From Crateriforma conspicua (GTDB lineage Bacteria > Planctomycetota > Planctomycetia > Pirellulales > Pirellulaceae): a stretch of DNA of 64,000 nt. How positions within the stretch are numbered: the stretch's first letter is position 1; the number at the start of each line of letters is the position of its first letter. Of the stretch, positions 52,372-60,294 are shown piece by piece. The position numbers and the translations under genes were made by a program. The notes below the pieces were generated by a model. It ran no database searches. It was not told where the DNA came from and saw nothing but the letters and a program-made list of their open reading frames with translations. The stretch is from positions 1,674,001-1,738,000 of the forward strand of contig NZ_CP036319.1 in assembly GCF_007752935.1 (NCBI RefSeq), read 5' to 3'.

Positions 52372-53373
52372 CTACAACGATTTCAGAAATTTCAGCAGTT
52401 CATCGTCCGGCTGAAATCGCATCGAGCTGTTCTTGACCGGCTGGAGAGCGGCGAGCGTCGCCTCTTTAAGTTCAAGGTTCGCTGTAATGTAGAGGTGCGT
52501 TGTTTCGATACTTTCGTGACCGAGCCACATTGCGATCAGCGTAATGTCGACGCCGGATTGAAGAAGATGCATGGCTGTCGTGTGACGTAACGTATGCGGC
52601 GAAATCCGCTTTTGCACGAGTGATGGACGGGCTGAAGTTGCTCGAATAATCGCCTGCTTCAGTCGCTTTTCCACCCCCGAGCGTGTCATCATCGCGCCTC
52701 GAGCGTTGGGAAACAGCGGTTGCGATGGTCGCAGCCCAGTTCCCTTGATCCACTGGCCAAGCGTCTTTGATGTTGATTTCCAAAGAGGTAACAGCCGCTC
52801 TTTTCGACCTTTGCCTTGAAACCGAAACGTTCCACTTGGTTTCAACGTCACATCCGACACTATGGCACTCACGACTTCGGAGACCCGTGCCCCCGTGTTG
52901 TACATCATTGCAAGCAGAGCTCGATCACGCTTTCCGCTCCAGGTGTTTGCGTCCGGCGCATCCAAGATAGCTTCCATTTCATCGCGGTCCAGAAAGCCGA
53001 GCACTTGCCGCGATGTCCGTTTTGATGGAATGGCGAGGATGCTCTCCATATCACTTGAGATAAGTGGTTCCTTCCAACGAAGGTACCTCGCGAAGGCACG
53101 AATTGCCGACAAGCGTTGGTTGCGAGTTGAGTCGCTGCATTTCTTAGTCCGCTGCAGGTGGCTGAGAAACGCCACAACATTCTCCGCGGAGAAATCGCTT
53201 GCGGTGATCGCTCGCGGCGCAAGGTTTTTCTTATGTTGAAGGTAAGTCAAGAAGGCGCACAGAGCATCGCGGTATGAATGTACCGTGTTGAGACTACAGC
53301 CACGGTCCTGCACTAAATGCTCACCGAGAAAATGCTGCAGATGACGTGGGATATCGGGTCCAGATTTTTTCAT
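52372..53373 (-). CDS. tyrosine recombinase of the RIT trio (third gene)
   Basis: A 333-aa phage-integrase-family protein. The catalytic set is visible: Arg in NTGARVSEVVSA, Lys in GKGRKERLLPLW, HTLRHTTAMHLL (His/Arg), WLGHESIETTHLYI (His/Tyr). The N-terminal SAM-like DNA-binding domain is at residues ~10-95. Its start overlaps the second gene's stop by 4 bases (ATGA). Confidence 0.92.
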   Translation of the reverse strand: MKKSGPDIPRHLQHFLGEHLVQDRGCSLNTVHSYRDALCAFLTYLQHKKNLAPRAITASDFSAENVVAFLSHLQRTKKCSDSTRNQRLSAIRAFARYLRWKEPLISSDMESILAIPSKRTSRQVLGFLDRDEMEAILDAPDANTWSGKRDRALLAMMYNTGARVSEVVSAIVSDVTLKPSGTFRFQGKGRKERLLPLWKSTSKTLGQWIKGTGLRPSQPLFPNARGAMMTRSGVEKRLKQAIIRATSARPSLVQKRISPHTLRHTTAMHLLQSGVDITLIAMWLGHESIETTHLYITANLELKEATLAALQPVKNSSMRFQPDDELLKFLKSL

Positions 53374-54341
53374 GACTCGCCTCCCAGTCTAGCGCGTTTG
53401 ATCGACGATTCGCTCCGTTTAGAGCACTGCTGCATCAAGATCGGTACGGAACTGAGATACCAGTACGTTGAGGTCAGCGTTGCGTGCCCCAGATAGACCG
53501 ACAACTCATGGACTGCGTCATCAATGTTGCAATCTTCTTGGTATGCTCTGAGAAGATGATTGCACGCGAAGGTGTGTCGCAGATCGTGCAAGCGAGGTTT
53601 ACGTCCGTTTTCAGGATTCAGATTCGCTCGCTTCAGCAGTTGATCGAACGCGCATCGCATTGTTGTGTAAGGCAGGTGCCCACCGCGAGGTGATCGGATG
53701 AATGGGTCAGCTTGATCCGCATTGCCGAACTGTCGATCCCTCGCGATGCGATAGTTCAACAAGCTGATTCGCGCCGAGTCGGACACCGGAACGAGACGCA
53801 TCGGCAGGTTTTTGCTGTGGCAAACCCTCAAGACCCCCTCATCGAGATCCACGTGCTCATTCTTCAGTGCCAACACTTCGCCGATTCGCATTCCGGTGCA
53901 CGCCAAAAGCCCGATGACGGTGGCGTTTCTCAGACCCGTCATTGGATCACGTTTGAAAGACGGAGCGTACGTCAGGCACGTGCCCAACAACAGCGATATC
54001 TCTGCCGGGGCAAAGATGTATGGTGGGATACGATCATAACTTCTACCCAGCAGACCGCGCATCGGGATTTCGGTACGATCGTCAAAGACTGCGAGGTAGC
54101 GGGCCAGCGACCGGACGACATCCAATCGTTTCGCATGGTAAATTCGCTTCTTTCCTTTGCAATTGGTCGCCCACTGAAGCGCGACTTCGACCGTAAGTGG
54201 CCTCCCCGCAGCGTGATTGTCGGCGTACTGACCGAATGACCTCAACAAGTACGCCTCTGAGTGAATTCGATACCCCAGCGAGCGTCGGTAAGCAATGTAT
54301 CGTTCGACGAGTGAAGACATCGCGAGTGTTTTCTTGCTCAT
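53370..54341 (-). CDS. tyrosine recombinase of the RIT trio (second gene)
   Basis: From ATG 54341 (MSKKTLAMSSLVERYIAYRR) the protein is 323 aa. Catalytic residues: Arg in CTGMRIGEVLAL, the LHDLRHTFACNHLL block, and YLGHATLTSTYWYL. GGAGGTGAC lies just before the ATG, which overlaps the first gene's stop by 4 bases. Confidence 0.92.
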   Translation of the reverse strand: MSKKTLAMSSLVERYIAYRRSLGYRIHSEAYLLRSFGQYADNHAAGRPLTVEVALQWATNCKGKKRIYHAKRLDVVRSLARYLAVFDDRTEIPMRGLLGRSYDRIPPYIFAPAEISLLLGTCLTYAPSFKRDPMTGLRNATVIGLLACTGMRIGEVLALKNEHVDLDEGVLRVCHSKNLPMRLVPVSDSARISLLNYRIARDRQFGNADQADPFIRSPRGGHLPYTTMRCAFDQLLKRANLNPENGRKPRLHDLRHTFACNHLLRAYQEDCNIDDAVHELSVYLGHATLTSTYWYLSSVPILMQQCSKRSESSIKRARLGGES

Positions 54342-55561
54342 ACTGTCACCTCCGGCCACTCACCTGCTACACGACGAAGCGCTGGTAAATCGACCTGTGC
54401 ATACAGGGTTGTCGTTTGCAAGGAATGGTGCCCAAGCACATCTGCGATTGACTTCAAGCTTTGTCCCTCATGCTTCAAACATGTCGCCATCGTGTGACGG
54501 AGAATGTGGGTGCCACGATTCGGTCCGGTAAACCCAGCTCGTTTCCATGCAACTGAAACCATCCGCTTCAGAGATGCTGCCGATGCAGGCTGACCAATTG
54601 GATGCGTGTGACGCAAGAACACATTGCGGTGCGGAGTTGCGGGGCGACCCTTTCGCAGATAATCGGCGATGGCAACACCTGTTCGATCCGGCAATGGTAA
54701 GTCATAAGGTCTGCCGCGCTTGTGGTTTGAAATCCGAATCGTCCCATGGGTCCAATCAATGTCATCCAATCGAAGCACAGCTACATCGCCGACCCGTACT
54801 CCTAAGTCCATCATGCAAAGAATCGCGGCATAATTTCGCCTACCAATCTTGGTGGATCGGTCAACCGCTTGTAGCAGCTTTGCAGCATCGCCATCACCCA
54901 GCCATTTCGGCGACAACGCCATTCGATTGCTGCGGACGACCGGTAAACACTGTTGTAAGTTGCTGGTGCAGATCCCATTCATGCGGAGAAATCGAAAGTA
55001 GGCTCGCAATGCCGCACAGCAATTCCGCTGCTGACTTCGATGCGGCAAGCCTGTCACATATTTGTGAACACTTTCGGCTGACAGTCGCTTCATCGAAATT
55101 TGGCAATTGCCAAACATGCTTCTAAAGAACAACAACAATCCTCGTTGGTGATGTTCGACCGTCCCGCGCGCTAAACCTCGCTCAGTTCGGAGGAACTCAG
55201 AGAAACGTTCAACCTCCTTCTCAGCAAAGCTGGATGAAAGTCTTGGCGGATGCTTCTTCCGGACCAACGAGAGAACGTTGTTGACAGCCGAAACCGCACG
55301 CTTTCTCCGCGGACTGTTTGCGTCCGGAGAGACTGAATCGAAAAACTGCACGACATGGTCGTCAGAGATTGAATCGATCTTAACTCTCTGACATTTTAGC
55401 CAGTCGCCAAATGCGGCGGAGTAACCCAATGATGCTCGTGCGTACTTGAAGAAGTAACCTTGGGCATGGAAGTACACGGCAGCCTCGTTGAGGAACGCCG
55501 ACAGGTGATTGCTTTCCATCGCGGCAAGCCGCTTGGGATCGCGAAAATAGAAGCTCAACAT
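54338..55561 (-). CDS. tyrosine recombinase of the RIT trio (first gene)
   Basis: From ATG 55561 (a GGAG lies 9 bases upstream) the protein is 407 aa and carries a longer N-terminus than the other two. Catalytic residues: Arg in LGVRVGDVAVLRLDDIDW, HILRHTMATCLKHEG, VLGHHSLQTTTLYA. It is the first gene of the trio and is translated into the next by ATGA overlap. Together the three proteins are thought to act as one recombination machine. Confidence 0.9.
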   Translation of the reverse strand: MLSFYFRDPKRLAAMESNHLSAFLNEAAVYFHAQGYFFKYARASLGYSAAFGDWLKCQRVKIDSISDDHVVQFFDSVSPDANSPRRKRAVSAVNNVLSLVRKKHPPRLSSSFAEKEVERFSEFLRTERGLARGTVEHHQRGLLLFFRSMFGNCQISMKRLSAESVHKYVTGLPHRSQQRNCCAALRAYFRFLRMNGICTSNLQQCLPVVRSNRMALSPKWLGDGDAAKLLQAVDRSTKIGRRNYAAILCMMDLGVRVGDVAVLRLDDIDWTHGTIRISNHKRGRPYDLPLPDRTGVAIADYLRKGRPATPHRNVFLRHTHPIGQPASAASLKRMVSVAWKRAGFTGPNRGTHILRHTMATCLKHEGQSLKSIADVLGHHSLQTTTLYAQVDLPALRRVAGEWPEVTV

Positions 55562-55677
55562 AATTACCAACTCCACAAATCAGGGTGCGAGCAGATCAAT
55601 GTGACCCGCGGGTTGGCAGATTGTTATGCGGACTCACAAACTTGAAAAATCAACGTTTTTCGGTGCATAACCGACCA

Positions 55678-55711
55678 ACTCTGCATAATCCCGAACTCCG
55701 CATAATCGATA
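55678..55711 (-). repeat. right terminal inverted repeat of the RIT element
   Basis: The plus strand starts ACTCTGCATAATCCCG and ends ATAATCGATA; it is the exact reverse complement of 52246-52279. Confidence 0.9.
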
Positions 55712-55737
55712 CCGAAGGCGATGTCGTTGGCGTTCAT
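55706..55737 (-). pseudogene. amidoligase-family gene, 5' fragment
   Basis: ATG 55737 begins MNANDIAFGI and a GGAG lies 10 bases upstream. The fragment stops at the RIT right edge. Joined to 51394-52224 it gives an intact start for the amidoligase. It is preceded by repeat copy 5. Confidence 0.85.
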
Positions 55738-55775
55738 TCGTGTGTCTCCAAAAGGCGTGTAATTCGTTTCGTTGA

Positions 55776-55817
55776 CACACATGAGCCATGCGTTTCGAGA
55801 TACCTCAAGCGAAGTCC
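55776..55817 (-). promoter_or_regulatory. leftward promoter-like repeat, copy 5
   Basis: Minus strand CTTCGCTTGAGGTATCTCG, then AAACGCATGGCTCATGTGTG. It ends 38 bases before the amidoligase ATG at 55737, now separated from the rest of that gene by the RIT element. Confidence 0.65.
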
Positions 55818-55984
55818 GGAAGTAATGTTTCAGTAATTCCCAGGTTTCTTTTCACCCGCACACGCCGCCACTTCTGGCCCAACGTCGCCGGCCCAAACAT
55901 GCGGCCGACGATGCCAAACATGCAAACAAACGCGACAGTCGCCGACGTGTGCGGCGAGTCGCGAACCAACCCACGGATCCCGTC

Positions 55985-56191
55985 ATGGAAGGCAAACGAG
56001 AGAATGTTGACCCCACGAAACTTTCGGTCGAGCAACTTTCAAAGTTGTTGAGCAACGCGTACCGCCAGCGCGTTCCAGAGAAACAAATCGCCGCCGACCT
56101 AGAAGCCGGTGCACCGACAAACGTTGACGGCACGATCAACTTGGTCGTCTACACCGCTTGGCTTTTACAGGAGATACACCGTGGCGACTGA
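55985..56191 (+). CDS. small phage protein before terminase, 68 aa
   Basis: From ATG 55985 (MEGKRENVDPTKLSVEQLSK) a helical protein of 68 residues; an in-frame GTG at 55949 is also open. It ends inside the terminase start (11-base overlap), so it is coupled to it. The position is typical of a small terminase subunit or packaging helper, but I see no HTH signature and do not name it. Confidence 0.65.
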   Translation: MEGKRENVDPTKLSVEQLSKLLSNAYRQRVPEKQIAADLEAGAPTNVDGTINLVVYTAWLLQEIHRGD

Positions 56192-58448
56192 CCCGCGACG
56201 AATGAAACCGAGCGAGTGCTGCCGAACGCTCAATAGCACGCCGCTCGGTGAGGTGATTAACGAACGCCAGCTCTATCGCTATCGAACGCGAGCTGGCAAT
56301 CGCATCGGAGACGGAACGCACGTTGACCTTCTCCGGTTTACCGCTTGGCTAGTCGAAGAACGCCACCGTCCGAAACCGCCGGCCGACGAGGATCCGTACG
56401 GCAAGGTCAAAGACAAAGCCCGCGCCCGCAATGCAGCGATCGCATTGGCCGGTCGCGACATCGGTGACTTGCCAGTGATCGAGGATCCGCGGCGAAAAGC
56501 GAAGGCCGCCAGTAGTTTTCGATACTTTTGCGAAGCCTATTTCTCGCTGACGTTTCATCTGCAATGGTCGCCGGATCACTTGAAGGTGATTGAGCGCATC
56601 GAAGAAGCGGTCGTTCGTGGTGGTCTGTTCTCACTCGCGATGGCTCGCGGTAGTGGAAAAAGTTCGCTGGCCGAGGTTGCGTGCATCTGGGCAGTGCTAA
56701 ACGGTTACCGAGATTTCGTATGTTTGATCGGCAGCGACGAAGGCCACGCATGCGACATGCTCGACTCGATCAAAACGGAACTCGATGCCAATGAAATTTT
56801 GTTGGCCGACTACCCGGAAGTCTGCTTTCCAATTCAGGCGTTGGACGGAATCTCAAACCGAGCCAACGGGCAGCTCTATCAAGGCAAACGCACGCAAATT
56901 GGATGGACGGCGAAAGAAGTTGTCCTGCCAACCATCGCTAACAGCAAAGCGAGCGGTGCGATCATCAAAGTTGCCGGCCTGACCGGACGCATTCGTGGAA
57001 TGAAGTTCAAGCGGCCCGATGGACGAACGGTTCGACCTTCGTTGGTCGTGCTCGATGACCCGCAAACGGACGAGTCGGCTCGTTCGCTTTCGCAATGTGC
57101 CAACCGCGAAGCGATCCTCGCCGGCGCGGTGCTCGGACTCGCCGGCCCAGGTAAAAAGATCTCGGGCATCATGCCCTGCACGGTCATTCGTCCCGGCGAC
57201 ATGGCCGACAACATTCTCGATCGCGACAAACATCCGGAATGGAACGGTGCGCGAACGCGAATGGTGAACTCATTTCCAACAAATGAAACGCTATGGGAAC
57301 GCTACGCAGAAATCCGTGCCGAGGGTTTGCGCGCCGGCGACGGAGGCGCGGCCGGCACCGAGTTCTATCGTCAAAACCGCGATGCAATGGACGAAGGTGC
57401 CGACGTTGCCTGGAAGGAACGTTTCAACCACGACGAACTGTCGGCGATTCAGCACGCGATGAATTTGAAACTACAAGACGAAGCCGCCTTCTTCGCCGAA
57501 TATCAAAACGAACCATTGCCGGAAGAACGCGTCGATGCCGACCAACTCACGGCCGAGCAGGTCGCTGGCAAAATCAACGGACTCGAACGACGCTGCGTTC
57601 CGATTTCGGCGAACCATCTCACCGCGTTCATTGACGTGCAGCAAAAGCTTTTGTTCTATGTGGTCGCCGCCTGGGAAGACGATTTCACGGGCTACGTTCT
57701 CGACTATGGAGCGTACCCTGATCAAAGCCGAGCGTATTACACGCTTCGCGATGCACGCCACACGCTGGCAACCGCCGCGGATGGCACGGGACTCGAAGGC
57801 AGTATCTACGCCGGCCTTGCATCACTCACCGAAGATTTACTCGGCCGTGAATGGCAACGCGACGATGGCGCGGCAATGAAGATTGGCAGGTGCTTGATTG
57901 ATGCCAACTGGGGACACTCGACGAATGTGGTCTATCAATTCTGCCGGCAAAGCCCACACGCTTCGATCCTATTGCCTTCGCATGGTCGATTCGTCGGTGC
58001 GTCCTCGAATCCATTCAGCGAATACAAACGCCGCCCCGGCGACCGCGTTGGTTTGAACTGGCGAATCCCCAGCGTCCACGGGAAACGTGCAATCCGACAC
58101 ATCATTTACGACACGAACTGGTGGAAGTCGTTCACTCACGCGAGACTCGCGGTCGCAATGGGCGATCGTGGTTGCTTGTCCGTTTACGGAAACCAGGCCG
58201 AAACGCATCGCATGTTCGCCGAACAAATTACTGCAGAGTACTTCATCAAAACCGAGGGCCGCGGTCGGACTGTTGACGAATGGAAAGCCCGACCCGAACA
58301 GCCCGACAACCACTGGCTCGACTGCCTCGTTGGTTGTGCCGTCGCCGCTTCGATGCAAGGCTCGCTGTTGTTTGGCACCGATGTGGAACCAATCCGCCGA
58401 CGCGAGCGAGTCAGTTTCAAAGAGCTGCAAAAACGAAAACGGAACTAA
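56181..58448 (+). CDS. phage terminase large subunit
   Basis: From GTG 56181 (AGGAG 8 bases upstream) the protein is 755 aa. The ATPase is shown by Walker A MARGSGKSSLAE (about residue 154) and a Walker B-type LVVLDDPQTDESA, with a downstream nuclease part (HNHWLDCLVGCAVA near the end; DFTGYVLDYGAYPDQSRAYY). It packages phage DNA into proheads. It is preceded by the coupled small gene and followed 92 bases later by the structural block, whose promoter-like motif B lies in between. Confidence 0.85.
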   Translation: MATDPRRMKPSECCRTLNSTPLGEVINERQLYRYRTRAGNRIGDGTHVDLLRFTAWLVEERHRPKPPADEDPYGKVKDKARARNAAIALAGRDIGDLPVIEDPRRKAKAASSFRYFCEAYFSLTFHLQWSPDHLKVIERIEEAVVRGGLFSLAMARGSGKSSLAEVACIWAVLNGYRDFVCLIGSDEGHACDMLDSIKTELDANEILLADYPEVCFPIQALDGISNRANGQLYQGKRTQIGWTAKEVVLPTIANSKASGAIIKVAGLTGRIRGMKFKRPDGRTVRPSLVVLDDPQTDESARSLSQCANREAILAGAVLGLAGPGKKISGIMPCTVIRPGDMADNILDRDKHPEWNGARTRMVNSFPTNETLWERYAEIRAEGLRAGDGGAAGTEFYRQNRDAMDEGADVAWKERFNHDELSAIQHAMNLKLQDEAAFFAEYQNEPLPEERVDADQLTAEQVAGKINGLERRCVPISANHLTAFIDVQQKLLFYVVAAWEDDFTGYVLDYGAYPDQSRAYYTLRDARHTLATAADGTGLEGSIYAGLASLTEDLLGREWQRDDGAAMKIGRCLIDANWGHSTNVVYQFCRQSPHASILLPSHGRFVGASSNPFSEYKRRPGDRVGLNWRIPSVHGKRAIRHIIYDTNWWKSFTHARLAVAMGDRGCLSVYGNQAETHRMFAEQITAEYFIKTEGRGRTVDEWKARPEQPDNHWLDCLVGCAVAASMQGSLLFGTDVEPIRRRERVSFKELQKRKRN

Positions 58449-58469
58449 ATCAAGCCTTTCTGAATATTC

Positions 58470-58508
58470 GCGTACAAGTCTCGCCTCCCACGGCATAGGT
58501 AACCAGGG
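58470..58508 (+). promoter_or_regulatory. phage bipartite promoter-like motif, copy B
   Basis: GCGTACA (58470-58476), 12 bases, CACGGCATAGGTAACCAGGG (58489-58508). Boxes are identical to copy A and spacing is equal; the gap is unrelated. It lies 31 bases before the gene at 58540, at the head of the structural block. Confidence 0.6.
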
Positions 58509-58539
58509 ATGAAGCAATGTTTCTAATCAAACGCAAGCC

Positions 58540-58737
58540 ATGCCTGAAGAGTTGAAAGATGTAATCCGTGAGAACGCTGCGGGGCCTGCGAAGGCTTCGG
58601 GGGATGCGGGGTCGGTTGAGCAGCACAAGCTGACGGAGCAGATTGCTGCGGACAAGCATCTCGCTGGCAAGGACGCGGTTCGCAAACCCAATCGCGGTTT
58701 GCGTTTTAACAAGATCGTGCCGCCTTCGGCTGGCTGA
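58540..58737 (+). CDS. small phage structural-block protein, 65 aa
   Basis: MPEELKDVIRENAAGPAKAS is Ala/Glu-rich and then ends in a basic tail (AVRKPNRGLRFNKIVPPSAG). It sits right after promoter-like motif B and before the portal gene, the position of head-completion (gpW-like) proteins, but the sequence does not show that motif clearly. Confidence 0.65.
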   Translation: MPEELKDVIRENAAGPAKASGDAGSVEQHKLTEQIAADKHLAGKDAVRKPNRGLRFNKIVPPSAG

Positions 58738-58800
58738 TCTTTCTTTTCGGTTCGCGATGAGCACAGGGCTGCCGGGGACGGCAATAGGATTACAACACGG

Positions 58801-60294
58801 ATGTTGAAGATGTTGTCAGGGATTATCGAGCAAGCATGGCGCGGCGGAGCTTCCCGCTCTTCATCCGCGCCGGGACGCTCGCCCCGGCAGCCCTTCTTTT
58901 CGCGGCTTCGTGCGAAGTACGACGCCGCGAATACCACGCTCGACAACATGAAACATTGGGCGCGAGCCGATGGTTTGTCGTCAGCTGCAGCGAATAGCCC
59001 CGATGTGAGGCGAACCCTTCGCAATCGGTCGCGATACGAGGTCGCCAACAACAGCTACGCTCGCGGGATCACGCTGACCCTCGCCAATGACGTGGTTGGC
59101 ACCGGGCCGCGTTTGCAAATGTTGACAGCGGATGACGCTGCAAATCGCTTTGTTGAACAAGAGTTCTTCGCCTGGGCCGAAGCAGTTGGATTGGCCGAAA
59201 AACTACGGACGATGCGACTCGCCCGCGTTTCGGATGGCGAATCGTTTGGTTTGCTGACCAGCAACGAACGCGTCGACGCGACTGTGAAGCTCGACGTGCG
59301 ATTGATCGAAGCCGACCAAGTGGCCTCGCCGACGTTGGTAGCGGACCGAACACGATACATCGACGGAATCCAGTTTGATACCGACGGAAACCCGCTCAGC
59401 TACGACGTGCTTCGCGAACATCCTGGCGATGTTACGTTTACGATCGACGAAGAGTTTGACACTGTGCCGGCCACCGCGGTGCTTCACTACTTCCGCTGCG
59501 ATCGGCCGGGTCAGATTCGCGGTATTCCCGATATCACGCCGGCGTTGCCTCTATTCGCACAACTTCGTCGCTTCACACTTGCAGTACTTGCGGCTGCCGA
59601 AACCGCGGCTGACTTTGCCGGCATCCTCTACACGGACGCGCCGGCCAATGGCGAAGCCGACGCGGCCGAACCATTCGAGCCGATCGAACTTGAGAAGCGC
59701 ATGCTGCTCACGATGCCCGGTGGCTGGAAGATGGCTCAAATGAGGTCGGAGCAACCTTCGACCACCTACGCAGAGTTCAAGAAAGAGATCCTCAACGAAA
59801 TCGCTCGTTGTTTGAACATGCCCTTCAACGTCGCTGCCGGAAATTCTTCGGGCTACAACTACGCGAGTGGGCGTCTCGATCATCAAACCTACTTCAAGTC
59901 GATCCGTGTTGAGCAAACCCAACTCGCTCGCGTCGTTCTGGATCGCGTTTTGAGTGCTTGGCTTCGCGAAGCCATTCTCATCGAGGGCTATCTGCCCAAC
60001 TCGCTTCGCACGCTCGATTCGACGTTCGAGCACCAATGGTTTTGGGATGGTCACGAGCATGTGGATCCCGCCAAAGAAGCCAATGCCCAGAAGATCCGTC
60101 TCTCGAATCATACGACCACTCTGGCCATCGAATTTGCGCGGCAGGGGCGTGATTGGGAGACGGAACTCAAACAGCGTGCCAAAGAAGTGTCGCTGATGCG
60201 TGAGCTTGGTCTGTCGGCCAGCGATGAAACTGAAACCAATCCCTCAACGAAGGTCACGGAAGACAATGCCGAAGACACAGCACGCGCCGCTTGA
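58801..60294 (+). CDS. phage portal protein (lambda family)
   Basis: A 497-aa protein matching lambda-type portals: RRTLRNRSRYEVANNSYARG, GTGPRLQML, and the C-terminal GYNYASGRLDHQTYFKSIRVE. It forms the dodecameric portal ring for DNA entry and exit. It overlaps the start of the following protease-capsid gene by 29 bases. Length is normal. Confidence 0.88.
   Translation: MLKMLSGIIEQAWRGGASRSSSAPGRSPRQPFFSRLRAKYDAANTTLDNMKHWARADGLSSAAANSPDVRRTLRNRSRYEVANNSYARGITLTLANDVVGTGPRLQMLTADDAANRFVEQEFFAWAEAVGLAEKLRTMRLARVSDGESFGLLTSNERVDATVKLDVRLIEADQVASPTLVADRTRYIDGIQFDTDGNPLSYDVLREHPGDVTFTIDEEFDTVPATAVLHYFRCDRPGQIRGIPDITPALPLFAQLRRFTLAVLAAAETAADFAGILYTDAPANGEADAAEPFEPIELEKRMLLTMPGGWKMAQMRSEQPSTTYAEFKKEILNEIARCLNMPFNVAAGNSSGYNYASGRLDHQTYFKSIRVEQTQLARVVLDRVLSAWLREAILIEGYLPNSLRTLDSTFEHQWFWDGHEHVDPAKEANAQKIRLSNHTTTLAIEFARQGRDWETELKQRAKEVSLMRELGLSASDETETNPSTKVTEDNAEDTARAA

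Larger units (their letters stand above)
52225..55705 (-). mobile_element. RIT (recombinase-in-trio) element
   Basis: A 3.5 kb insertion bounded by a perfect 34-bp inverted repeat (52246-52279 and 55678-55711) and carrying three overlapping tyrosine recombinase genes in one orientation. The host DNA word ATCGA is present at both edges. It splits the amidoligase gene of the prophage. The trio arrangement is the defining feature of RIT elements. An extra palindrome lies outside the left repeat at 52226-52245. Confidence 0.85.
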
